32,432 bases of DNA from DATGFK01 sp040007395 (GTDB taxonomy: Bacteria; Chloroflexota; Anaerolineae; Aggregatilineales; UBA2796): positions 1 through 32,432 of the forward strand of contig JBDTVG010000046.1 of assembly GCA_040007395.1 (NCBI GenBank). The letters run 5' to 3'. The notes beneath the pieces are model-generated. The model was given only the letters and a program-made list of their open reading frames with translations. It did no database searches and was not told the origin of the DNA. Each line of letters begins with the position of its first letter. Within the stretch, counting starts at the first letter, position 1. The translations under genes were made by a program, and so were the position numbers. This document shows, piece by piece, positions 22,114-30,045 of this stretch.

Positions 22114-23658
22114 ATGAAAATCTCACGTAGATGGTTAATGGCGGCAGGCATAGTCCTGTTGATTCTTGTTGTTGGTCTTGGCCTCAAACTGATGATAGAT
22201 CGCAGCCGTGTTCACGACGCAAGCTGGTTTAGCAAAGCGATCATCTATCAGGTTTTTCCCCGTAGCTTTCGTGATTCAAATGGCGATGGGATTGGCGACA
22301 TTCAAGGCATCATCGATGGCTTGGATTATATACAGAGTCTTGGCGCAAATACACTGTGGTTAAATCCCGTCTTTAAGACTTCCTCGAATCATGGCTACGA
22401 CGTAGCCGATTACTACACCGTCAATCCCGACTTTGGCACGAACGCGGATCTAATTCGCCTGATCCGTGAAGTTCACCGACGCGGGATGCACATTCTGCTG
22501 GATTACGTGGCGAATCACACTTCAAACATTCACCCGTTTTTTCTGGACGCTTACAAAAATCTGGCGAGCGAATATAGTGACTTCTATATTTGGACAAATG
22601 CCGAACACAGCACCTACGAACACTTTGGCTCCGAGCTAACCATGCCGCGCCTTAACTACAATAACCCCGCTGTGCGTAAGTATATGACTGAGGTAGCGAC
22701 TTACTGGCTCGATCCGAACAACGATGGCAATCTAGACGATGGCGCAGATGGCTATCGCTGTGATGTGGCAGGCGGACCGCCACATGAGTTCTGGCAGCAA
22801 GTCCGCGAGGCAATGAACGCCAAGAATCCACAGGCAGTGTTGCTCGGTGAGTTCTGGATAGATCGCGACAAAATACCGGACTATCTCAATAATAAGGAAT
22901 TCGACGCGGCGTTCGATTTTCCAACCTACATGGCGCTCACGGCACTGCACGAAACGAACGACGATGGCCCATTCGCAGGCCGCCAACCGATCTCATTTGT
23001 CTCGGATATGCTGCGTAAGGAAAAAACATTGATCGCGCCGAATAGCTATCTAGTACGGTTTCTCAACAATCATGACACCAATCGTGTCATGAGCGATTTG
23101 GGCGACGATATGCAGCGGGCGCGGGCAGCGGCGGTCTGGCTGGCGACTGCTCCCGGCCCGATTGAGATGTATCAAGGTGAAGAGATCGGGATGCAGGGCA
23201 GTGTCACAGATACTCCCCAATATATGCTTGAAAATCTACGCAGCCCGTTGATCTGGTATGCGTCCGGCACAGGGCCGGGACAAACGACATGGTATAGAAG
23301 CCCTAAAAACCTACCTAACACCGACATCAGTATTCAGGAGCAAGATGGGCACAATGATTCGCTGCTGACACTTTACCGAACGATGCTAGCTTTGCGTCAG
23401 CGGGAGCCAGCGTTATGGAGTGGCGAGTATGACCTTCCGTGGCAGTCAAAAAATCTCTATGTAATGCGGCGGTGGAGTGGCAACACCATGTTCACGATTG
23501 CCATCAATTTTGATCGGGACTTTATCACATGGGATGCGCCCGCCGGAATGTTGACAGGTGGTCAAAACGTGATCAGTATGGGAGCCTATGACCCCAACAA
23601 CGGCAAGATCAAGTTCAACCCCGGCGGCTATGCCGTCTACAAGAGTCCACTGTACTAA
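22114..23658 (+). CDS. Membrane-anchored GH13 alpha-glucosidase/alpha-amylase
   Basis: A 514-residue family GH13 enzyme. Residues 7-28 form an uncleaved-looking signal anchor (WLMAAGIVLLILVVGLGL) with no lipobox, so the catalytic part is probably outside the cell membrane. The TIM barrel follows with all conserved regions: SNGDGIGDIQGI (55-66), DYVANHTS (region I), DGYRCDVAG with nucleophile Asp217, LLGEFW with acid/base Glu246, and FLNNHDTNR with His320 and Asp321. The stretch DPNNDGNLDDGADG (200-213) before region II is found in oligo-1,6-glucosidase, neopullulanase and sucrose-active types. It would cleave alpha-glucans or short alpha-glucosides. The start at 22114 has AGGATC before it; longer in-frame versions add an atypical N-terminus. 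Confidence 0.9.
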   Translation: MKISRRWLMAAGIVLLILVVGLGLKLMIDRSRVHDASWFSKAIIYQVFPRSFRDSNGDGIGDIQGIIDGLDYIQSLGANTLWLNPVFKTSSNHGYDVADYYTVNPDFGTNADLIRLIREVHRRGMHILLDYVANHTSNIHPFFLDAYKNLASEYSDFYIWTNAEHSTYEHFGSELTMPRLNYNNPAVRKYMTEVATYWLDPNNDGNLDDGADGYRCDVAGGPPHEFWQQVREAMNAKNPQAVLLGEFWIDRDKIPDYLNNKEFDAAFDFPTYMALTALHETNDDGPFAGRQPISFVSDMLRKEKTLIAPNSYLVRFLNNHDTNRVMSDLGDDMQRARAAAVWLATAPGPIEMYQGEEIGMQGSVTDTPQYMLENLRSPLIWYASGTGPGQTTWYRSPKNLPNTDISIQEQDGHNDSLLTLYRTMLALRQREPALWSGEYDLPWQSKNLYVMRRWSGNTMFTIAINFDRDFITWDAPAGMLTGGQNVISMGAYDPNNGKIKFNPGGYAVYKSPLY

Positions 23659-23690
23659 AGGTGGCAAAAACTAGCCAAAAGTTGCTGACA

Positions 23691-23717
23691 TTTTGCCCCC
23701 AAAATTTGAGGGGAAAA
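23691..23717. terminator. Hairpin after the GH13 gene
   Basis: TTTTG-CCCC (23691-23700) faces GGGG-AAAA (23710-23717) across an A/T-rich loop, 33 bp past the GH13 stop. A competing pairing of GGCAAAA with TTTTGCC is also possible. No U-tract follows on the plus strand, so terminator function is uncertain. Confidence 0.35.
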
Positions 23718-23767
23718 TAAGCATTACGAGTTTTATTGAATCTCTGGGTTGCTCTACTTGAAGTTCT

Positions 23768-23777
23768 ATGCTAGCAT
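23768..23777. repeat. Perfect 10-bp palindrome upstream of the small basic protein gene
   Basis: ATGCTAGCAT is self-complementary and lies 70 bp before the start of the 75-residue protein gene, in the region expected to hold its promoter. It may be an operator; no clear -10/-35 pair could be assigned. Confidence 0.3.
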
Positions 23778-23846
23778 GTTCATCCCACCCTGTACCTAGT
23801 ATCGGTGGATAGTAGGGTCGTCAATAATAATAGAAGGAGTACGTTC

Positions 23847-24074
23847 ATGGCTACAAGTATCGAATTTTATGATGTCAAGCTGAAGCAGAAGGTCTCTGTC
23901 CCCGAAAAAGACGTGACCAAGACCAAGTTTGAGGCCAAAAATGGTCGTGTGACCTACGGTCTACGCGGCAAAACCGAAGATGGTCGCAAACTGACCAAGT
24001 TCATCGGCAAGGCTGACTGGGAAAAAATGAAGGTTCCCGAAGAGAAGAAAGCCCCCGAAGAGAAAAGCAAATAA
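23847..24074 (+). CDS. Small basic protein, 75 residues, Cys-less ribbon-like
   Basis: Begins MATSIEFYDVKLKQK and has a lysine/glutamate-rich tail (VPEEKKAPEEKSK). I do not know a named function. The core reads FYDVKLKQK ... KNGRVTYGLRGK ... GRKLTKFIGK. From memory this follows the pattern of small zinc-ribbon proteins of the DUF5679 type (YCVKC...KNGRP...G.CPVCGTK.FRIGK), but with every cysteine replaced, so it cannot bind zinc in that way. A near-perfect AAGGAG ribosome-binding site fixes the start at 23847; a longer frame from 23805 has none. It is a single-gene unit ending in a strong intrinsic terminator, suggesting an abundant product. Whether it binds nucleic acid or protein is open. 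Confidence 0.75.
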   Translation: MATSIEFYDVKLKQKVSVPEKDVTKTKFEAKNGRVTYGLRGKTEDGRKLTKFIGKADWEKMKVPEEKKAPEEKSK

Positions 24075-24118
24075 CTGCTGCTCTCGGTCAATGTTTCAGA
24101 TCGTGAGATAAAATCATT

Positions 24119-24153
24119 CGCGGGTCAAGTTGTCTTGACCCGCGTACTTTTTT
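24119..24153 (+). terminator. Strong intrinsic terminator
   Basis: Perfect 11-bp stem, CGCGGGTCAAG (24119-24129) and CTTGACCCGCG (24134-24144), with a 4-base TTGT loop and a downstream TACTTTTTT. This is a textbook rho-independent terminator, 45 bp after the small basic protein gene. It also cuts off transcription into the half-MreB gene. Confidence 0.95.
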
Positions 24154-24199
24154 CTGACCAGTCACACTCAAAGATCAATTAATTGGGTAATCACGGCAA

Positions 24200-24739
24200 A
24201 TGGAAGATATGGAATCTCGCTTCATTATCTCGGTGAATTTTAGAGAGACCGAGGTAATGGCGCGGAATCAGGACGATATAATTTGGCGCGGCGTAATCAG
24301 GCGTGGCGGCGTTGATTGGGAATTTCAGCTAAAAGAGTATCTACGAACAAAACACAATCTCCTTGTGGGAAGACAGTATCTGAAAAAGCTAATTCTTGAC
24401 ATTGGTTCATTAAGTGAACCTGGAACACTAGTTGTTAGAGGTCGAAACTTGACCACTGATTTACTCGCTGCACAGGAAATTACCTGCTTTCAGGTGAGCG
24501 AAGCACTCGATTTAGAGATACAGTCGCTAATAAGTGACTTGACTACTATTTTTGCGGGAAGGCTGGCACAAGCTGATGGCATGATAAGCTATGCAGTACC
24601 GATTCCACCAGAACTGAAACCTGCCCTTGCCTATCACCCTATTATCCTAACTGGAGAGTTTTCAAAATTAAGAGGGCTTGACCAGATGCTACAAAATGGA
24701 CTATCAGTGAACATTGTCTCTGAAACTACAAATGGCTAA
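24200..24739 (+). CDS. Free-standing C-terminal half of an MreB-like actin
   Basis: A 179-residue protein whose whole length follows the second half of MreB (normally about 340 residues). ETEVMARNQDDI ... IRRGGVDWEFQLKEYLRTKHNLLVGRQYLKKLILDIGS (residues 16-70) corresponds to MreB's TEVAVISLGGIV...GDEMDEAIIRYIRRKYNLLIGERTAEEIKIEIGS; LVVRGRNLTTDLL (78-89) to its VRGRDL; and PIILTGEFSKLRGLDQML (147-164) to GIVLTGGGALLRGLDKLL. The phosphate-2 DxGGGTT is lost (SVNFRET) and the adenosine-site GGG is GEF, so ATP binding is not expected. The 45 bp before it hold only the preceding terminator, so the missing half was not simply frameshifted. GC is lower than in neighbours. Either a remnant or a specialised partner; the start (24200 or 24209) is unsure. 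Confidence 0.7.
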   Translation: MEDMESRFIISVNFRETEVMARNQDDIIWRGVIRRGGVDWEFQLKEYLRTKHNLLVGRQYLKKLILDIGSLSEPGTLVVRGRNLTTDLLAAQEITCFQVSEALDLEIQSLISDLTTIFAGRLAQADGMISYAVPIPPELKPALAYHPIILTGEFSKLRGLDQMLQNGLSVNIVSETTNG

Positions 24740-24820
24740 AGCAATTGCTCTTTTGATAATTTAACATCGCCCAATTTGATTTTTAGCAATTCGAAGTAAA
24801 TATTCGCGAAACCTCTAACT

Positions 24821-25297
24821 ATGCTTATTATTGACCCTGCAACCTCTCCCGAAACCGTGATCGACATCCTCACCGAAGCCTCTCTTTGGCTGCAATCCCG
24901 CGATCTGCCGAGTTGGACTCCAGCAACACTTGCGCCTGTGATCAACGCAGCCATCGCCCGCGGCGAAGTCTATATAGCGCGGATCGATAACCAGCCTGTA
25001 GGTACCATTAGCGTACAGTGGGCAGATCCGGCGTTTTGGGGCGAACGGCCTGATGATGCAGGGTACGTTCATAAACTGGCGATTGTGCGGTCAGCGGCAG
25101 GTCAACATACTGGCGGGCAACTGCTTGACTGGGCTGAACATCTGATAGCGGCACAAGGGCGACGTTATGCGCGGCTCGATTGTCACGCCGAGAATCCGAC
25201 GATCAATCGCTTTTATCAGGGCGCAGGCTATCAGGTGCGCGGCACACTTATGATTCAGAATGTCCCCTTTAACCTCTACGAGAAACCATTGGCCTGA
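24821..25297 (+). CDS. GNAT-family N-acetyltransferase
   Basis: A 158-residue acetyltransferase with the GNAT fold: strand VYIARIDNQPVGTISVQW, motif A around DAGYVHKLAIVRSAAGQHTGGQLLDWAEHLI (the acetyl-CoA pyrophosphate loop reads SAAGQHTGG, a variant of Q/RxxGxG/A), and motif B RLDCHAENPTINRFYQGAGYQVRG. It would transfer an acetyl group to an amine of a small molecule or protein. There is no visible ribosome-binding site before the ATG at 24821. It follows the half-MreB gene by 81 bp and precedes the aspartase gene by 143 bp; no functional link is evident. The substrate is not predictable. Confidence 0.85.
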   Translation: MLIIDPATSPETVIDILTEASLWLQSRDLPSWTPATLAPVINAAIARGEVYIARIDNQPVGTISVQWADPAFWGERPDDAGYVHKLAIVRSAAGQHTGGQLLDWAEHLIAAQGRRYARLDCHAENPTINRFYQGAGYQVRGTLMIQNVPFNLYEKPLA

Positions 25298-25440
25298 CTT
25301 CACCTTTATCCTCGAATTGATCGCTCAAAGGGTTTGTCACAAGTATTCTCCAAAGGCGTGCCGACAATCGCAATCGCGTTAAAATCCTCATCGGCTTATA
25401 GAAATTGCCTATAGAAAATCCTACAGAGGAGACTGTTTTC

Positions 25441-26856
25441 ATGTCTAATTTTCGTACCGAGAAAGACTCACTCGGTGAACTTCAAGTTCCCGCTGATGCC
25501 TATTACGGCGTGCAGACTCAACGTGCGGTGCTGAACTTTCCGATCAGCGGGTTAAAGCCTTACCCCGCATTCATCTGGTCAATGGCAGCGATCAAGCGTG
25601 CTGCCGCCAAAGTCAACAACGATCTCGGTTTGCTGGATAAAAAACTCGCTGACGCGATCATTCAAGCGGCGACTGAGGTTATGGACGGCAAATGGAACGC
25701 ACAGTTTGTGGTTGATCCGTTTCAGGCGGGCGCGGGAACTAGCCACAATATGAACGCTAACGAAGTGATCGCCAGCCGTGCTAGTGAGATCCTTGGTTTT
25801 GCGCTGGATGCGAAAGACAAACCCGTGCGCTCCAATGATCATGTCAATATGGCGCAGAGTACCAACGACACCATTCCTACAGCGATCCGTGTCGGAACGC
25901 TGTGGCGGCTCAATGAACTCATTGATACGTTGCAAAAACTAGTCGATGCCCTGAACGCCAAAGCGGTTGAATTTGACGGGGTGGTCAAGAGTGGTCGCAC
26001 TCATTTGCAGGATGCAGTGCCAGTGCGCTTGGGTCAGGAATTCGGTGGCTATGCGAAAGCGGTTGCCCGCAACATCGAGAAAATCCAAGCCGCCGCCGAA
26101 GGCATGAAACGGCTCGGTATCGGTGGCACAGCAACGGGAACCGGACTCAATGCCCATCCTGAATACCACGCCCGTATGGTCAAGGAACTTGGTTCCTACT
26201 TGAATATGACTCTCAGCGAAAGTGATAACCTGTTCGAGTCGATGAACAGTATGCAAGACCCGGTATTTTTCTCTGGCGCAATCCGTTCGTTGGCGCAAGA
26301 CCTGATCCGCATCGCCAACGATTTTCGCCTGTTGAGCAGTGGCCCCTCAACGGGCTTAGATGAGATTCGCCTGCCTGCCGTGCAGCCCGGATCGTCGATT
26401 ATGCCCGGAAAAGTGAACCCTGTGCTTGCCGAAATGCTGGATATGGCGATGTTCTATGTCCTCGGCAACGACACAACCATCACCTATGCTGCACAGGCAG
26501 GCCAGCTTGAACTCAATGTTATGATGCCGATCATTGCTTACTGCCTGTTTCAAGAGATCGACGTGACAATTGGCGCGGTCAAGGCGTTTACCGAGAAGTG
26601 TGTCATGGGCTTAACGGCAAATCGCGAAAAAGCTGAAGGGTGGCTGGCGAAAAATGCGATTATCGCGACAGCGCTCAACCCTGTGATTGGCTATGAAAAG
26701 GGCGCAACCGTCGTTAAAAAGGCCATCGCGGAAAATCGAAGCATTCGTGAAATCGTGACCGAACTAGGCTATATGACCGATGAAGCCGCCGCCAAAGCCC
26801 TTGATGCGCGTGCCATGACCGAAGGTGGCATTACCGATACACCTGCTGGAGGGTGA
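25441..26856 (+). CDS. aspA: Aspartate ammonia-lyase / class II fumarase family, aspartase-like
   Basis: A 471-residue homotetrameric lyase. It would interconvert aspartate with fumarate plus ammonia (or malate with fumarate). The family signature GSSIMPGKVNP with the catalytic Ser loop is present, as are SNDHVNMAQSTND and GRTHLQDAVPVRLGQEFGGYA. Features favouring aspartase are YYGVQTQRA at the N-terminus, DPFQAGAGTSHNMNANEV (fumarases usually have WQTGSGTQSNMN) and LQDAVP. RTH rather than RTQ is fumarase-like, so the assignment is not absolute. The start at 25441 has GAGGAG 10 bases upstream; an earlier in-frame ATG at 25405 lies before that site. The gene converges with the CoiA-like gene (17 bp). 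Confidence 0.82.
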   Translation: MSNFRTEKDSLGELQVPADAYYGVQTQRAVLNFPISGLKPYPAFIWSMAAIKRAAAKVNNDLGLLDKKLADAIIQAATEVMDGKWNAQFVVDPFQAGAGTSHNMNANEVIASRASEILGFALDAKDKPVRSNDHVNMAQSTNDTIPTAIRVGTLWRLNELIDTLQKLVDALNAKAVEFDGVVKSGRTHLQDAVPVRLGQEFGGYAKAVARNIEKIQAAAEGMKRLGIGGTATGTGLNAHPEYHARMVKELGSYLNMTLSESDNLFESMNSMQDPVFFSGAIRSLAQDLIRIANDFRLLSSGPSTGLDEIRLPAVQPGSSIMPGKVNPVLAEMLDMAMFYVLGNDTTITYAAQAGQLELNVMMPIIAYCLFQEIDVTIGAVKAFTEKCVMGLTANREKAEGWLAKNAIIATALNPVIGYEKGATVVKKAIAENRSIREIVTELGYMTDEAAAKALDARAMTEGGITDTPAGG

Positions 26857-26873
26857 TCAAAGTAAAGTTATTG

Positions 26874-27668
26874 TTAGCGTAAATGCTCTGCACGATAGCG
26901 TTGATAGTCTTCCAGCAGCGGATCGAGAGGAGTCCATAGCTGCCCATCTCGCAGTAGACATGCCGACAGCGGAAGTCGATAGCGATAGGCTCGCAGCGTG
27001 TTTCTGTGCAGATCGCGGGCTAGCAGAATCGTTAACAGGCTACTGTCGGGGTCAAGATAGTACAACTGTGGTTCAGTGGTGAGGATGGCCTTTTCCAGTT
27101 CACGCACCGAGAACGATCCGCTGCCAGCGTCAAATTCGTGGCGCGGCACTGGCAGTGGATCGTAGGGCGAAATCGGCGCTTCGAGATGGCGTTCCTGATA
27201 GCGTAGCTGCCCCAGAAACCACAAGTCGAACACGCCTATACTGCGATATAGCCGATGGCGTTCCAGCCAGCGTGACGTGCTGTTATTGGCCTGCTGAAAT
27301 TCGAGGGCATAGCGCAACTTGTCTTGAGTCTGGATGAACACATCGGCTCGCTGATCGGTAGCTGGCAAATGCTGTTCCAACGTGGCAGCAAGCGCTTCCT
27401 GCCGGAAGGTGTTATACAGCAGTAGTTTACCTTGCCGATGGCTATCACTTTCCGGTTCGTGGTCGAAGGCGTTGCAATCGGCAAGGCTGGTGTGTGCGAA
27501 ATGGTGGACTCGCACGGTACCAGCCTTGAGCATCAGCAGACCGTTGCACTGCGGACAGCGCAACAACTGGCGATCCGAAAGCGCCCGTAGGCTCTCAAGG
27601 GGTAAGTCGCTGATCGTCACTCGTTCGCCTGTGTCGGTTCGCAGTGCGACCAGCGTCGTTTCGCTCAT
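26874..27668 (-). CDS. CoiA-like nuclease-domain protein
   Basis: A 264-residue protein resembling competence protein CoiA. The N-terminal part has a metal-binding element C38PQC41 ... HHFAH (55-59), the hallmark of the family, followed by ESDSHRQGKLLLYNTF. The central part RADVFI ... YALEFQQA (Asp109, Glu123, Gln125) matches the PD-(D/E)xK nuclease core, with ERHRLYRSIGVFDLWFLG completing it. CoiA promotes recombination of incoming DNA during transformation in Firmicutes; related proteins occur widely outside competent bacteria and their role there is unclear. It lies 29 bp after the SPFH gene on the same strand and is probably its operon partner. No competence machinery is in the window. 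Confidence 0.75.
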   Translation of the reverse strand: MSETTLVALRTDTGERVTISDLPLESLRALSDRQLLRCPQCNGLLMLKAGTVRVHHFAHTSLADCNAFDHEPESDSHRQGKLLLYNTFRQEALAATLEQHLPATDQRADVFIQTQDKLRYALEFQQANNSTSRWLERHRLYRSIGVFDLWFLGQLRYQERHLEAPISPYDPLPVPRHEFDAGSGSFSVRELEKAILTTEPQLYYLDPDSSLLTILLARDLHRNTLRAYRYRLPLSACLLRDGQLWTPLDPLLEDYQRYRAEHLR

Positions 27669-27697
27669 GGTTAATAGAAGCCGAATAGATTATTAGG

Positions 27698-28795
27698 TTA
27701 GCCGCCCAATTCCTTGAGCCGTGCTTCCCACTTCTCGGTCATCTTCTTGTATAAGTCTTCGGTGATTTCACCATTTGCCAGTTTCATATCCAGATTATCT
27801 AGCAGCATTTTGACCTGCTCTTTGGTCTGCGGTTGGGCAGGACCCGCTTGAGCGTTCTGGTTATTTTGGTTGTTATTTTGACCAGCCTGATTTTGCATCA
27901 TTTGCATCATCATCTGCTGCATCATCAACTGCTGCTGTTGTAACTGCTGTTGCATGGCCTCAGCGTTCGGGTTTAGCTGGTTGCCGAGCGCTTGCCCGAT
28001 GCCCAAACCGAGTCCTGCCCCTGCTAGCCCGCCTGCCATACCGGGATTGCCCGCTGCTGTCTCTGCCACATCCAGCCGCTTGGCGCGTTCATAGGTGCTG
28101 ATGTCGCCACCATATTTCACGATGTCTTCAGGAGTCAAATCTTTTGCTTGGAACGGGTTAGCGTTGAACGCCTTGATCCGCATCCCCAGTGCCGTAAACT
28201 CACTGTTGAGCATCGTCAATGCGCCCGATTCGAGATCCTTCAGCATAGCGTTTGCCGCTTGAATACCAGTGATCTGCTGTGCCGAGAGCAGTTTGGCAAG
28301 CTGACCGAGCAGCATGGTCTGGATGCGGTCACGCAGATCCGACAGACGCATCGAAGGTTTGCCGATACCGTACTGTTTGACAAAGCGCACCGGATCTTCG
28401 ACCCCAATATCAACGACACCATGCGTAATCAATAGGGCAAAACCGGGACTGCGACCCGGCGTATCCATCTGGATGGGTGGGTTTGTCCCCCAGCCAACTT
28501 GCGGCTGATCCTTCAGGTTTACAAAATAGATTTCGGCGGTGAAGGGCGTTTTTCCATCGGTGATCATGCCGATGAGTCCGGCAAGCACCGGAATGTTCCC
28601 TACCGAGAGGGTATGGGAGCCGGGACCAAGCATATCTAGCGCTTGCCCAGACCGCACGAAGATCGCCGCCTGACTCTCCTGAACGATCAACTGTGACCCC
28701 ATGCGGAAGTCACCGTTACCTTCTTGTGGCTCACGCCAAACAAGCTCATCATCCATTACGTTTGGATGTGAAACAACATCAATAATCCGCGCCAT
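27698..28795 (-). CDS. SPFH (band 7) protein of the YdjI / virion-core type
   Basis: A 365-residue protein. Residues about 1-245 form the SPFH domain of the YdjI-like subgroup: VWREPQEGNGDFRMGSQLIV, ESQAAIFVRSGQALDMLGPGSHTL, then VVDIGVEDPVRFVKQYG and the helical DLRDRIQTMLLGQLAKLL. Unlike flotillins it has no N-terminal hydrophobic anchor. A Gly/Ala stretch (251-271) and a Gln/Met/Asn-rich stretch (277-318) follow, then a short helical SHOCT-like tail (DNLDMKLANGEITEDLYKKM). In Bacillus a homologue is associated with a PspA-like membrane-stress operon. Here it lies between a PGYxG coiled-coil gene (51 bp) and the CoiA-like gene (29 bp), all on one strand. A membrane-scaffold role is inferred. 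Confidence 0.88.
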   Translation of the reverse strand: MARIIDVVSHPNVMDDELVWREPQEGNGDFRMGSQLIVQESQAAIFVRSGQALDMLGPGSHTLSVGNIPVLAGLIGMITDGKTPFTAEIYFVNLKDQPQVGWGTNPPIQMDTPGRSPGFALLITHGVVDIGVEDPVRFVKQYGIGKPSMRLSDLRDRIQTMLLGQLAKLLSAQQITGIQAANAMLKDLESGALTMLNSEFTALGMRIKAFNANPFQAKDLTPEDIVKYGGDISTYERAKRLDVAETAAGNPGMAGGLAGAGLGLGIGQALGNQLNPNAEAMQQQLQQQQLMMQQMMMQMMQNQAGQNNNQNNQNAQAGPAQPQTKEQVKMLLDNLDMKLANGEITEDLYKKMTEKWEARLKELGG

Positions 28796-28846
28796 GAAAA
28801 GATCTCCTATTTATTCCGTATTCGTGTGATTCAGTGCGAAATGAGT

Positions 28847-29368
28847 TCAGCTAATCCCGGTCAGAACGTTGTCACGTAAAGCATAAGCCGAATTGGCTTC
28901 TGTACCCAACGCTTCCAGCGCAGAAATAGCGCCCGGTAAGGCAGCACTCTCTCCGGCAGCGGTTTCTAATGCATCAATCGCCGCTTTGAATTTATCGGTA
29001 TAAGCCAGCAATGCTGTATCGAACTTATACAGCATATCCAATTCTTCTTCGCCAATCTTCTTGGCATCGAAAAAGCCCGCATAGCCGGGAGTTGCCGTAT
29101 TCACCCGATCAATAAAAGTCTGGAATTTCAGCTTGGCCTCGTGGGTTTTGCTGGCTTGCGAGAGTCCCCCGGCGGTCAAAATCTTTTTCTCAACATCTAC
29201 CAAATGATTCATCTGTTCCTTGAGCAGCTTGACAATATGATCGCGCATCATACGATCCGCAGCCCGTCGATCCATTGCCTCTTTGTAACCCCGGTAGCCG
29301 GGGACTTTCAACATCAGGTTCTCAAACGAACTGCGCTGACCTACAATACGATTGTATAGATCCGTCAT
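28847..29368 (-). CDS. Helical protein with two PGYxG motifs, unknown function
   Basis: A 173-residue, mostly alpha-helical, charged protein without signal or membrane segments. The N-terminal half contains VPGYRGYKEAMDRRAADRMM followed by a long helix; the second half contains TPGYAGFFDAKKIGEEELDM followed by another long helix. This suggests an internal duplication of a PGY-helix unit. The PGYxGY...RRxAD pattern is, to my recollection, present in uncharacterised proteins of Chloroflexota and other phyla, but no function is known to me. The start at 29368 has GAAAGGGC upstream; a longer frame from 29428 lacks one. It is the first gene of the operon with the SPFH and CoiA-like genes, so it may be an adaptor for the SPFH assembly. 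Confidence 0.75.
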   Translation of the reverse strand: MTDLYNRIVGQRSSFENLMLKVPGYRGYKEAMDRRAADRMMRDHIVKLLKEQMNHLVDVEKKILTAGGLSQASKTHEAKLKFQTFIDRVNTATPGYAGFFDAKKIGEEELDMLYKFDTALLAYTDKFKAAIDALETAAGESAALPGAISALEALGTEANSAYALRDNVLTGIS

Positions 29369-29469
29369 GTGGGTTTGCCCTTTCAGAAATATAGACATCT
29401 CAAGGATACACTGAAAGTGGATTAGCATACAAACTGCTTTTGAGGGTGACAGTGGAGGAATAACAGTTT

Positions 29470-29976
29470 ATGGGAGCAGCCGAACAAGGAGCCGATCAGA
29501 CCAGCGGGCGCTGGCTGACCGTGCCACGCACATTGTGTTTTATCACACATGGCAACGATCTTTTGCTCATGAAACGCGGGGAGCAGCGCCGCGTTTTTCC
29601 GGGGCGCTATAATGGGGTCGGTGGGCATCTGGAACGCGACGAAGATCCGCTAACGGGCGCACTCCGCGAGATTCAAGAAGAAACGGGTCTATCGGTTACG
29701 GAATTAAGTTTGCGTGGGATCTCGAATATCGATGCGGGTCACGAGTCGGGGATACTCTTGTTTGTGTTCACGGCTACGGCACACTCGCGTGAAGTAACTA
29801 AATGCGACGAAGGATCGCTGCACTGGATAGCCATGAATGAGGTATACAACTTGCCGCTGGTCGAGGATCTCGCACTGCTGCTGCCACGTCTTTTTGGTAA
29901 GGAAAAATCGGATGCGTTGTTCTTCGCTCATGTCTACTACGATGAGCATGATCAACTGGTGATGACTTTCGCATAA
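29470..29976 (+). CDS. Nudix (MutT-like) hydrolase
   Basis: A 168-residue Nudix hydrolase with a perfect box: Gly52-x5-Glu58-x7-Arg66-Glu67-Ile-x-Glu70-Glu71-x-Gly73-Leu. Such enzymes cleave nucleoside diphosphates linked to another group, for example oxidised nucleotides. The region before the box (LLLMKRGEQRRVFPGRYNGVGGH) is typical of the 8-oxo-dGTPase-like subgroup. GGAGG lies about 11 bases before the ATG. It is divergent from the PGYxG gene; 101 bp separate the two starts and must contain both promoters. Its specificity cannot be read from the sequence. Confidence 0.93.
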   Translation: MGAAEQGADQTSGRWLTVPRTLCFITHGNDLLLMKRGEQRRVFPGRYNGVGGHLERDEDPLTGALREIQEETGLSVTELSLRGISNIDAGHESGILLFVFTATAHSREVTKCDEGSLHWIAMNEVYNLPLVEDLALLLPRLFGKEKSDALFFAHVYYDEHDQLVMTFA

Positions 29977-30015
29977 ACGGAATGTTTCATCAAGGCTTCC
30001 ACACTAGCTAAAAAT

Positions 30016-30044
30016 TTCACAATTGTGTCAATTTATCGTATACT
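30016..30044 (+). promoter_or_regulatory. Promoter with palindromic operator in the spacer
   Basis: TTCACA (-35, 30016-30021) and TATACT (-10, 30039-30044) are 17 bp apart and each match the consensus at five of six positions. The perfect palindrome CACAATTGTG (30018-30027) overlaps the -35 and spacer and is a good candidate operator. The transcript would start near 30051, leaving a leader of about 100 bases before the start at 30155. Confidence 0.65.
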
Positions 30045-30045
30045 A

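Noticed and set aside
23740..23800. Possible sigma-70 promoter for the small basic protein
   Set aside because: TTGCTC-17-TAGCAT can be drawn but each hexamer is poor, so only the palindrome is reported.
27840..27965. Repetitive CTG/TTG-rich tract resembling a simple-sequence repeat
   Set aside because: It encodes the Gln/Met/Asn-rich segment of the SPFH protein in frame and is not an independent repeat or CRISPR.
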